From contig CALNVZ010003426.1 in the NCBI GenBank assembly GCA_940671915.1, forward strand, positions 48,765,891 to 48,829,890: a stretch of DNA of 64,000 nucleotides, in the 5' to 3' direction. The notes beneath the pieces are model-generated. The model saw nothing but the letters and a program-made list of their open reading frames with translations. It did not search any database and had not been told where the DNA came from. The stretch is from Paracentrotus lividus. Lineage: Eukaryota; Echinodermata; Echinoidea; Camarodonta; Echinidae. Each line of letters starts with the position of its first letter. Within the stretch, counting starts at the first letter, position 1. Below, one piece after another: positions 47,301 through 57,737 of this stretch. A program made the position numbers and the translations under genes.

Positions 47301-50300
47301 TACCACACTGGTGATTTATTCATTCGACTGCATAAAACTTCCCGAATTTGGAACACTCATAAAATCTGGAGCAGAAATATGCCCCTCCCAAAGATTTTCT
47401 GTAAATGTAATGCAGAGATGTAAAGGACTGACAGATGAATGATTGTAATCATGCCATAATAGAAGAATAATTTATCTCAGTAATGACAACTAACCAATCA
47501 GGATCCTTGTTGCATAGATTTCTTACATAAAAGACTCACTGTGAATACATCAGAAATGTTGTTTCAAATTTGTAAGAGCCCACATCAAACAGAACTTACC
47601 TCCTTACCTATAGTATTTTTTTTTTTTTTTTTTTTTTAACAAGTTGAATTGATTTATATATAACTTACCATTGGCAGGCTAGACTCTCCATTTCAGCATC
47701 CTTGCCCTGATTCCCTTGGGCTGGTGGGGGTGGGGTGGGTGATGCTGAGCAGTTGGACAGTACCCCGATAGGTCCTACAAGGAATATATTCAAGATTGTT
47801 ATAAGTTATTTGTCTTACCAGTACTTATTGTTTTACAAACACAGTGACATAGAAAATGCCGTTCATCATATAAGGGATCAGGAGTTGGTCCATTGGTAAT
47901 TCTCTTTGTTACCTCTATAAATCAACCTATAAACGTCTGTTAAAAATTAATCAACCAATCACCATTAAAAATTTATTATATCAAACGATTGAATGCCAAT
48001 GTAAACTCACTGTACCTCAAAATGTTGTGCACAGATTATAGATACAGGACTATTATGTAAACCAGCCTGCAGACAATATTTCATACTGTGGAAATATTTT
48101 ATTATTTGAATAGAACATCATTTGCACAAAAGACATTTGTTTTTACTGGTCCCAAGTTATGGAATTCTCTTTCAAATGAGATTATACAATGTAATTCAAT
48201 ACAAATTTTCAAAGGAAGGTTTAAAAGTTTTGTTTTAGATACATACTAGTTGATTGTATTTCTATAACGTGTTAAATATTTATTAATTATTTTTCTCTGT
48301 ATATATTTACCATTGTTTTAAGTCTGACTGTGTAAATACTCAATCAATAATGTTTGTTTTTATTTTTTGTGTAGTTAACCCTAATCAGACTGGGGGGGGG
48401 GGCCATCATGGCCCCCCCTCGACATTTTCCGCGACCACTCCGCCGCACGAAATTTTCTAATCGCGCCGCTTGCTGACTTTTTACTTTCAAGTCTCGCGCA
48501 TCTTTTGAAACCATTTTCACAAAAATCGGTCGTACCGTTACGACGCTGCACGATTTTCAAAAATATCCGTCAGACCGAAAATGGCTCAAAAACGTGATTT
48601 TGTGTACAAAGTCAATGCAAATTGAGTTTTCTCACCTAATTCATTAAGATATGATTATTTTCACTTTCATTGGCTGAAATCAATTTATTTTAGCATATTT
48701 ATGCTTAAAAATGGTTCTTAACCCTAATCAGACTGGGGTGTTTCGGTAGCTGTCAAGACTGGGGGGGGGCCATGATGGCCCCCCCCTAAGATCTCGGCCG
48801 CCGATCGCGCGACCGCGCCGAAAATTTGCACGATGGTAGTGAGCCATTAATCTACAAGACTGCGCGCTGTAATTTTCAAAAATAATATGAATTTTTTTTA
48901 TATGAATTAATTATGCTAATTTATGCATGAAATCATACTTTTTTCTCTAATTGAACAAATAAAGCTCCTAGAATGCTAATTTTGTGTATTATTATTCCTT
49001 ATAGCATTCCTAAAAACTTACTAGAAAAAAATCTTGTTTCAAAAATTAATTTCTTATGTATTTTATTGTTTATGAATTTTTATGTATTTCTTTGTTTTTC
49101 GACCTTTTGTTTCTTTCTTTTTTAAGCAAAAATCATTTAAGAACCATTTTTAAGCATAAATATGCTAAAATAAATTGATTTCAGCCAATGAAAGTGAAAA
49201 TAATCATATCTTTATGAATTAGGTGAGAAAACTCAATTTGCATTGACTTTGACACAAAATCACGTTTTTGAAGCCATTTTCGGTTCTGACGGATTTTTTT
49301 GAAAAATCGTGCAGCGTCGTAACGGTACGACCAATTTTTGCGAAAATGGTTTTAAAAGATGCGCGAGACTTGAAAGTAAAAAGTCAGCAAGGCGGCCGAT
49401 CAAAAATTTCGTGCGGCGGAGTGGTCGGGGGGAAAATGTCGAGGGGGGGCCATGATGGCCCCCCCCAGTCTGATTAGGGTTAAATTTCATTTCATTTCAG
49501 TCTTTATTTAAATTCATAATAAAATACAAACAAGCATTATCATATATATACAAGCATTACAAGATGAAATACAAGTCATAATAAATGACAAATTCATATA
49601 AAATAAATGATTTTTGCGTAAAAAAAAAAAGAAAACAAAAGGTCGAAAAAACAAAGAAATACATAAGAATTCATAAAACAATGAAATACATAAGAAATTA
49701 ATTTAAACAAGAATTTTTACTAGTACAATGTTAGGAATGCTTAAGGAATAATTATACACAAAATTAGCATTCTAGGAGCTTTATTTTTCAATTAGAGCAA
49801 AAAGTATGATTCATGCAATAATTAGCATAATTAATTCATATTAAAAAAATTCATATTATTTTGGAAAATTAACAGCGCAGTCTTGTAGATTACATGGCTC
49901 ACTACAATCGTGCAAATTTGCTCGGCTCGGTCGCGATCGGCGGCCGAGATCTTGGGGGGGGGCCACATGGCCCCCCCCCCCCCCAGTCTTGACAGCTACC
50001 AAAACACCCCAGTCTGATTAGGGTTAAGTAATAATTCATACAAAAATTGTGTAATTTTAAAGGAGGCCTTCACTTACAAGCTCTGCTTATTATTGTCCCT
50101 TCTCTTTCAATTTCACATTGTTTATATTTGTAATATTTATTATGTTGTAAATATGTAAATTGCAATATCATTGTAAATACGAAAAGATTGAAAGAGGAAT
50201 AAATAAATAAATAAAAATTAATTGTCTAAATTAATAAATAACTCAAATTGAGACTCACTTGATGACTGGGCAGGAGGGGTCTGGTGTTTAGCCGGTGGTT

Positions 50301-53300
50301 GTTGGGGAGGGGCAGCACTGGGTGACATCCCTGGTCTTCCCATCGTCACAATGGGATGATGAATACCATCAGGTACATGATCAACGATCTTGATTCCTAC
50401 AAAGGCATCCGCTCCTAATGACTGGGCGTCCAATGTGATAAGGCATACCAGCACGTCTGTAAGGTGTAGGGTCAAATATCAAAATGAAAATGAAATCTGA
50501 TATTTTGTTGAAATATTTGTAATTAAACTCCTGCTCAGTGTTATAGCTTGGTTATTTCTAGTGATGGTTCAAATTTCACGAAAAAGAAGTTGTTCTTACA
50601 AATGGAGCTCACGGTTAGCAGCTAAATGATGACCCCCCCAAAAAACCAAAAAAAACAAATAATAAATAAAATAAAAAAATTTTTAAAAAAATAGCCCCCT
50701 ACATCTAGTAGATCTAAATACCAATTACTGAATTAGCTGTAAATTTACTTTAAAGTCCCAGAGCGGACCGAGAAATGAAAACCAAAATTACATATAAAAC
50801 GAAAGCTAATATTTCTTCATAAAACAACAATTCCCAATTTAAGCATTTTTATCTTCCATCTAGAAAGTATTTCATTAAAAAGGTGATTGAACCTCAACCA
50901 GGCCATCCCTCCCAATTACTCAAAAAAAGTACACCTATTATAATGGCGCGGCTGATGACGTCAAAAAATGTTAACGGAATGCTACATGCTAAATGCTGAA
51001 TGAATTTGCCCTTTCATTTCATAACAATAGAATTCTAGCACACATGAGGTCTATTGTTCTGACATAGCAATGCAAACGTGTTTTCTAAAGGCAAAACCCA
51101 ATCATGCCTGGCAGTAGCATTCCCTTAAACTTCTTTGACGGACGTCATCAACCGCGCCATTATAAAATAGGGGTAACTTTTCGAGTATTTGGGAGGGATG
51201 GCCTGGTTGAGGTTCGATCACCTTTTTATGAATACTGTTATGAAAATTGAATTTATTTTGGGGGGTATTTATGTTATACGCCTACTTAGCTTTCAATCGA
51301 TGTAAGGTTATATTTACTCCGTCAACGGTCTTTAATGTAAGTTTTGTTGTTAACTTACTTATTTTTTGAGAATACCATAGGAATTTTGATAAAAATTTGA
51401 CAAACACTCATATACTACACAGATGCAGAGTTAATCCATAATCACACTTCACAGATCTTGTTAGGCCTATCACTTTTGTGCACATGTTTACCAAGCAAAA
51501 CAAATTAGGCTAGTTAAGAAAAAAAAAAAGAATATTTAATCATCAAAATATGGAAAAATTTTACAATGTAAATATTGATTTAAATACAAACGATATTTTC
51601 GGATTTTTTTTCTTTCTTAAATGATTGTGATCGCGATCGCAATTGTGATCGCAATATCTACCTAACCATGCTGCCCCATCCATTATGTTTCCTGTTGGTG
51701 CTTTTCCCTGTTTTCCAAACGCTTTTCCCTTAGCAAAAGACCAAAACATTCGGTAAATACTTGAAAATTAAACATTTAATGTCGAATTGAAAGCATAATT
51801 CTCGTAAAAAATGTCCATAAAAAATGATTAGATATAGCAATAAGTAAGTTAGATGCAGTTTTAATGTGAAATTAGTGGTGGCTGGAAGCAGTGTTTTTCA
51901 ACACGAGTGGTGGTCGGAAAGTACCCGTGGTGGTCGGGCCCAACTACCGCCGACCAGCGTAGCTATAACACTGCTCCTGCTACTATTCAAAGGCACTCCA
52001 CAATATTCCATATTTTAGATATTTGATAGAACAAGTGGTTAAATTCTGCACAGTGTATTATAAACTGTATGAGCTCTAAACACGTACTGATTAAATGCGC
52101 ATTGCTGGTACAGATGTACGCTAGAGTCACTGCTAGCTTGCTGTTTAGGGCCGTTTTGCTTGCAATAATTCTTTCCCAATTTTCATTTTCCATAGAAATC
52201 AATTCCGGGAAGAAAAAACAAATGATTTTTCTTCCCGGCATTCATATTTCGGATAACTTCCGAAGCGAACTTCTGAAACAAAAATGGCGTATACTCCTAT
52301 TCTCGCAAAAGAGCGAGATTTCGCATTCGGTGAGTGCTCCATTCAACGAGGCGTAGCCGACTTGAATAGAGCTTCTTTAACCTCATGCGAAATCTCCTAC
52401 CATCACACTCATGCCTATTCACTGTTTCTATACTGACCTATGCTATGATGGACAGTGGAAAGACGAGTGCAGAAAGGTTCTTCTCTCTCTGACATGACAA
52501 GCATGACCTCTAGCGCCCCCAGGAGTAGCTGGATGTCATGGATCGTGAGGAGATTGACAATCTTGACGTAGATGGTAGGTTCCAAGCACCGCTGGAAGAG
52601 ATCCAGGTTGTTATCCACCATCATTAGCTTCTCCATAAGCTCCATCGCTAGAAAATGCATAAACAATAACGGTAATAGTAAACAATATTAGAAATAGTGA
52701 CTTTTCAAAAAGTAAACTATCACTTAGTCTAAATCTACTTTGACTAATGTCCATTTGGTCTCATCTTACATGGTCTTATTTCATATATAACCAGTTCAAC
52801 TAATGACCTTTTGGTCTGATTACCATTTCGTCTAAATCCCAGTTTGTCTAATGTCCACTTGGACTATCACCACTTGGTCAATTCCAGTAACAAACTGGTA
52901 AAAGACTAAATATTCATTTGGGCATTAGATGAAAATGCAATTAGGCCATTTGGCTATTGGACGAATTGGACATTGGACCAAGTGGTTATTAGACCATGTG
53001 GATATAAACCTTTTAAAAATCTCGCTTCAGTGGTAACTTACAGACAACTGATCAAAGAATTTACTTAGGAGTGGCGTCAATTTTCAGTACAAATTTCTAA
53101 TCCTTCAAGCAATTTCAATGTGGAATATTTATTTTTCACCATAGGTAAATTATTTGATTTTCAGGTAAATTAACCAAATGGTCTTTCCTCTAAATAAATA
53201 ACCATTGACCGCCAAAAATGGCATGCTTTAATTGGCACAACATAAGGGATACCGGTATGAAAAAAAAAAAAAAAAAAAAAAAAAAACCTCTCCATTTCAA

Positions 53301-56300
53301 GCGTAATATTTGAGTTTAGAATCTATCATTCTGATATTATATTGCATGATTGCTATTTCAATTGTTCATTCTAAAGACATATCTATAAATTTTGTATTCT
53401 TTTGTTGGAAATGGAAACAAACAAAATTGAATTGAGTTGAACTGAGCAAAAAAATGAGTAAACTCACATCTGAGAGCAACAAACTTATCAGACTGTGATA
53501 GCAGGCCTTTATGGATTGTATGCAGCATGAGTTGTGTACTGACGTAGTCTATGGAATCTAGAATAATCTGTTATAAGGAGAGGGCGAGAAGAAGAACAAT
53601 GAGAATATTAAATAAATACTACTTAAACAACATGGTAAGCACTATACAAAAAAAGTTATTCTAATTTTTTTTCCAGTCAGCGAAATGAATGTTTTGAGAA
53701 AATATGTAGCCAATTATTTGGCAAAAGCTAATTTATACAATTATTTACCTTTGCAATTGGGCCAAAAATTACTAGTACTACATTTTATCTTTATACCTGA
53801 CGTGACAATTGTGTATCGAACAGAGGCGCCCTAAACAGCAGCAAATTAAAGCTTATTATATTAGCTTATCAAAACTGGCAATAATAAAAAATTAATATCT
53901 TAAACGAGATATCTATAACATTCTATCTAGTTTGAATCATATGATACACCTGCAAATGATGAGATTTTATCTATCTACATTCTAATTATCTATAACAGAA
54001 ATTAAGGTGCTCACTTACCTAGAAATCACCAACAAAGAGAAACATAGTAGAATAACTTACATGGTTGCATATATTAGTGAGTGTATCCAAGCCCAGTTGT
54101 TGTAGCATTGTACATGAGTTATGAGCTAAGAGTAATAGGAATCTGTAAAGTGTCCGATGCCGGGCCATGGTACTGATGTGATGGCTTTCAAACGATAGGT
54201 TCCTGAAGATTATAGCGATCTGTGGGAAGCAATCAACAATAATTGTTATGCCCTTGTTCGTAAAAGCACATAAATTTCATTATGGAATTAAACGGAGGAC
54301 AGATTATCAACTCAACTTTGCTACATAAAAATGCTGCACTTGAAAAAACAACACTATCTGCACAGACCACCAAGAGAGGCTAGACTTTGGCATGCGAAAA
54401 GGACACTTTAGATAAGAATAAACACATTAACAAATTTGTGAAGAATTCCTACAAAACTCAATAAAGGAGAACTTAATAATCTGCTTTGATTATTGCAGGT
54501 CTAAGTTTTTTTAAATTGCTATTTGCCAGGAAAATCCCTTTGTTTCAGTACATTCAAATATCAAGGAGAGAAAAGTCCAATAATAACTTTACAGACATAG
54601 ACGGGGTTAATTATCCTAATTCTAGAGGACTAACATGTAGAATGAATACCAGCTACAAATAAATTACTTGCAAATAATTCAATATAAATCAATCAATAAA
54701 ACTGTATTATTTCTTTATCATTTCTTTTTTAGAATAAAGTCAACCAAAAAGCACGGGCTGGATAAATCTATTCAAATAAAAGAGAATAATAGAACACTTT
54801 CTTTCTTTCTTTGAAAAAATAATAAACGTGTGCTTACCTGTAATATCCTCTGTCCCTCGACATCCGATAAACCCATCTTCCTTACACAAAACAGCTCAAC
54901 ATCTTTGTACTGTCTCTTATCTATAACAAAACAAAAAAGAAATTAACAATTGAACAGAACAGAATACAGAACAAACATCTCTGTTCATTATCAAAACAAT
55001 GAGTCCAAAAGAACAATGACGATGCTTCTGTTGCTTCATGATTTCATTCAAAGTTTATCCTTAAGTAAGTATGTTATTGGAGTTTCCTATTCTGTTCATA
55101 TGAGTATGGAAATTGCATTCTGTACTGATTTCTTCATAGATAAAATGTAAACTTTTGTTCAGGTCAAGTGAACAATACCAATTACTGATTCTAATAGAAA
55201 CTGTGAAATATCTGAGTAACTATAAGTAAGAGGTAATCAAGCCGGTACCGGGGTAGTCTATGTGAGAAAAGTGTGGTCTCTTTACTGTCTTAATTACAAA
55301 TGTGAGTTCTGCTTTGATTTCCCACACATTATCACAATTCATTATACATCAAGACTCTTTTTCTAATTTGCAGTTCAAAGAAAATAATGAGATGACTGAG
55401 CACTCCTCACCTTCAGGTTTCTTAGAACCTGGACCGATGACCTCTCTGACCTCCTTATCACTTATTGTGTCGTACCAGAACTGGACAAATTTCCTCTTAG
55501 TTTTCTTCATCCAGTCCTCTTCATATAGCTTCCGTAAGCTGCCTGGACCTAAGAAAAGAGAAATTAAATATAATAATACAGAGGAATCAAGATCAATGCA
55601 CATATTGTATTATCTAGATCCCCCTTATGACTATAAACGTTTTATGTGATATGTACTTGTAAACTTGCAACTATACATTCTGTTGACTATGTTTGTTTTT
55701 GTTTTGGTTCCGTATTTGTGTAATTATTACTTTCGTGTTGTATTTGAATTTTTTTTTTTTTTGTCATGTAATGCTGACAAAATGATCTTTCGAAAGGACA
55801 AAATGATCTTTCGAAAGGACAAATAAAATCTATCTGAAAATCTGAAATCCAACCTATCAACAAATAAAGCGTCACTTCGGTGTTGAAATGTGACAACGCA
55901 TTAGCTTCTACAGGTTTTCATTATTTTTTAATTAGTTAACCTATGTGAACTCATCAATGAAGTACACACAATGAAATGCCATGGCTTTTATACTGCAATT
56001 ATAGCATGCAAGTGTAAACATCATAAAGATATTGCACAGTGCCCTTGATAAATGTATTAGTCTGTTTTTTGCTTATTGGCAATTAAATTGCAATCAACCT
56101 TTTTGGACATCCAACCCCCATTTTATCTGTTTTTACTCATTTACTTGAACTAATCATCTATGATAAAAAGAGAGCATTCACCTTCACTTGGAGAACAAAC
56201 ACAAATCATTCCTAAAATGTTCCCCATTTTCAGGATCAGAAATACATACATGTACTTTATGGAATTGCCCTTTTGTCAAAGATAGAAGAGTGATGATTTG

Positions 56301-56842
56301 GTTTTGAACTTAGAGTTATATTACCACATTATTCAATTGGAAAGTTCCGCAAAAAAAAAAAGGTGAATGATCATTTCAAAAGGACTGGAATCAACAGTAC
56401 AAAGTTAACCGACATCGTCTTACCTTCGTAGAAGATGCCGGCATGTGCGAGGAGGAGGTCGATGAGCAGGGGAGCTTTCTCCAAGTGGATGACGTGCTTG
56501 CCCTCGTTAGATAACAATGTACAGATATTGATAGCAAAGTCCACCTCGTTTGGGAGGCCACACTGGAGTGAGTGGAGAATGCGGTCGTACTCAGAGGTCT
56601 TGCATTTTTCCGTCGCAAAGTGATGCGTCTGTCGAACTTTGTCTGCAAAGGAAGGTTGAAAATCACAGTCAGTGGTGATAGAATTCATTCGTGTTTAATT
56701 TAAGCACAAATAAAGCTTGATTTGGTATCCCGGTATGTGAATGACCACAAATAAAAAAAAAAAGTTGAAATTGAAAGAGCTCCCATACTTTTGTATAAAA
56801 GAAAGCTAAAATAAGCTGAAAATCATTAAAAGAAAAAAGAAG

Positions 56843-56886
<44 letters not shown>

Positions 56887-57737
56887 TAAACTCTCACACC
56901 TTGGGTTAAAAAAAAAAAAGAATAAAAATTCAAGTTAGTTTGCATTTACTTGATAAATAGCAAGGTTAGCTGGTATAAGTGTAAAATTATATCAAAATTA
57001 AAATCGCTTTATTTTGAAAAATTCTCATAGTTTTAAAGGTTAAATAGCAAAAGGGCATTTAATCTTCAAGAATTGGAAAATCAATGAGCTTTTTTCTTCG
57101 GCAAATTCTAAAAGTTAGAGACAAATATGTCATGGCATCTATCTATGCCTGTAACTGTAAAATTGTTTCCTCATAATTACCATGAATAATATATGTAAAT
57201 ACTGAAAAGATTAATATAATATCACAATGCCATCTGAAGTTAGGGCTTTTTTTCTCTAGCTAAAACAGAAAATCCCTAAATGATATACAAGAGACAATCT
57301 GATCTCCTATTTCCTTCCTGAATAATTTTGCCACAAGTAGCCAGAATCAACACAATCATAAAGCACTGTGCCAAAGACAGTCAATAATTGTGTTCAGTGC
57401 TTTTACACCATGCAGTGGTCACAACAGGCTTTCTGTTTAAACTCGCCACAGAGGCAGAATACCGTGCTGAATTCTTCTCGCGTATCATACCGATCCCATT
57501 TTCATAACATAAAATTGCTGCGTTTAACACGAGTCGCGTGTCGAACTCCCAATTCGGGTTACTGTGTAAACAAGGTATAAATTATGTTCTACTTTTCTGC
57601 AACACAGATATGGTTTTGTATACTGACCTGATATTTCTCTTCTGTAAGCAAAGCTGATAGGTGTGTGTGGCCTCTTCCCTCTGGCTTCATCATCATCCTC
57701 TCCTTTAAAATGAACCTTTTCATATGCCTCAAGGTAT
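38818..57737 (-). CDS. ARID2: ARID2 (BAF200), 16 exons, N-terminal ARID exons not in window
   Basis: Defining subunit of the PBAF (SWI/SNF) chromatin remodeller. Exons, 5' to 3': 57628-57737, 56424-56642, 55411-55548, 54838-54920, 54061-54219, 53468-53567, 52438-52647, 50259-50456, 47669-47774, 46976-47110, 46448-46584, 41916-45795, 41371-41509, 40432-40617, 39571-39662 and 38818-38923. All junctions are GT-AG and in phase, giving about 1,998 codons before the stop. Order: end of the ARID fold ([17 protein letters not shown]), armadillo-like helices ([34 protein letters not shown]), RFX-type winged helix (ACQWLGAHYDT ... FMRCVKIVFP ... [10 protein letters not shown]), a long Gln/Pro/Ser-rich region, two zinc fingers ([20 protein letters not shown]) and a conserved tail ([32 protein letters not shown]). 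Vertebrate ARID2 is ~1,835 residues, so this protein is longer. The first exons, with most of the DNA-binding ARID, should lie beyond 64 kb. Confidence 0.96.
39327..39482. mobile_element. Dispersed ~155-bp repeat, copy 1
   Basis: GGGGTGTGAGTGACCACAAG at the left and ATTCTCACCCC at the right are weakly inverted ends. The middle has AAAGCTCCCATACTTTT, GTATA and repeated AAAATAAGCT units. The same order recurs at 56727-56905 in another ARID2 intron. Confidence 0.65.
41028..41182. mobile_element. Pogo/Tigger-like miniature element, 155 bp
   Basis: CAGTCCATTCCCATTATATC at 41028 pairs with TATTATGAGAGTAGACTG ending 41182, flanked by TA. It is related in terminal sequence to 17916 and 24131. Confidence 0.7.
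41268..41341. repeat. (GA)n microsatellite
   Basis: GA/GAAAGA tract immediately downstream (minus-strand sense) of the ARID2 exon 41371-41509 donor; it is intronic. Confidence 0.9.
41916..45795 (-). CDS. ARID2: ARID2 giant exon (3,880 nt): low-complexity transactivation-type region and first zinc-finger knuckle
   Basis: A single open exon of 1,292 full codons. It opens after CTATGGCAG with [20 protein letters not shown] and passes through Gln/Pro-rich stretches, an Arg/Ser-rich patch ([16 protein letters not shown]), an acidic patch ([10 protein letters not shown]), and Gln-rich blocks to [16 protein letters not shown]. That last motif corresponds to a conserved vertebrate ARID2 LIKxLL motif. 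A Lys-rich patch ([20 protein letters not shown]) and a Ser-rich run ([18 protein letters not shown]) precede CEWKGCN, where the donor splits the knuckle. The ATG at 45836-45838 is intronic, not a start, because the acceptor at 45796-45797 is needed to join the RFX exons. Confidence 0.95.
46000..46060. repeat. Dispersed repeat with GTCTGGGACCGACCTTTAAC core
   Basis: GTCTGGGACCGACCTTTAACGTCACC at 46033-46058 recurs at 62171-62196 with one change in the last bases, and the ~30 bp before it is also similar (ACAxATGTATC.A). No function is suggested. Confidence 0.55.
46765..46890. mobile_element. Possible short element with repeated GGACAACTACC units
   Basis: GGACAACTACC occurs at 46772 and about 46801, and its inverted form (GGGAAGTTGTCC, CTAGTTGTC) at 46859 and 46875. 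This suggests a small foldback with sub-repeats in an ARID2 intron. Confidence 0.4.
48718..49483. mobile_element. piggyBac-like TTAA element, copy B, inverted and nested in copy A
   Basis: A 766-bp intact unit with TTAA at both ends, in opposite orientation to copy A: the end with GTGTTTCGGTAGCTGTCAAG comes first and the end with CGAGGGGGGGCCATGATGGC last. Non-coding. Confidence 0.88.
49484..49606 (-). mobile_element. LINE 3'-end fragment, minus orientation
   Basis: On the minus strand it ends AATAAAGACTGAAATGAAAT with GAAAT repeats, the short tandem tail style of CR1/L2-type LINEs. It lies exactly between the end of copy B and the resumption of copy A, so it inserted with or beside copy B. 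Confidence 0.5.
50850..51245. mobile_element. Inverted-repeat element with ~100-bp arms and TGACGTC sites
   Basis: AGGTGATTGAACCTCAACCA and GGCCATCCCTCCCAATTACT pair with AGTATTTGGGAGGGATGGCC and GAGGTTCGATCACCTTTTT. Further inward, TTATAATGGCGCGGCTGATG pairs with CATCAACCGCGCCATTATAA. A TGACGTCA site lies in the left arm (50956-50963) and GGACGTCATC in the right. It is in an ARID2 intron. Confidence 0.8.
52725..53010. mobile_element. Second foldback (TU-like) unit array
   Basis: Plus-strand units such as CTAATGTCCATTTGGTCT and GATTACCATTTCGTCTAA (52740-52890) are followed by inverted ones (CATTAGATGAAAATG, GACCAAGTGGTTATTAGACC) to 53010. The unit and layout match 5785-6225. The outer domain is not recognisable here. 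Confidence 0.7.
53259..53286. repeat. Poly-A tract
   Basis: About 27 A residues in an ARID2 intron. Similar tracts occur at 47619-47637 (poly-T) and 56837-56882. Confidence 0.9.
56727..56905. mobile_element. Dispersed repeat, copy 2, with an expanded poly-A
   Basis: GTATGTGAATGACCACAAAT, GAGCTCCCATACTTTTGTAT, AAGCTAAAATAAGCTGAAAA and CTCTCACACC follow the same order as at 39327-39482. A ~45-bp poly-A expansion at 56837-56882 separates the right end. Confidence 0.65.

Larger units (their letters stand above)
48375..50027. mobile_element. piggyBac-like TTAA element, copy A (host of copy B)
   Basis: TTAACCCTAATCAGACTGGG at the left and CCAGTCTGATTAGGGTTAA at the right. The left part (48375-48717) and right part (about 49606-50027) together give the complete element seen at 24631. 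Copy B and a LINE tail are inserted where copy 1 reads ATGGTTCTCTAATAATTTTTGCG. The GGCCATCATGGCC hairpin is present subterminally. Confidence 0.85.
48080..50217 (+). mobile_element. 3' end of a LINE split by nested TTAA elements
   Basis: From about 48119 the plus strand reads [15 protein letters not shown] sequence in one frame and, in the coding frame, [20 protein letters not shown] and [13 protein letters not shown], then stops near 48248. GPKLWNSL...FKxRxK is the ending of many non-LTR ORF2 proteins. Its 3' UTR runs to 48374, is interrupted at TTAA by the element 48375-50027, and resumes at 50028-50217 with an (AATA)n tail. Confidence 0.7.
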
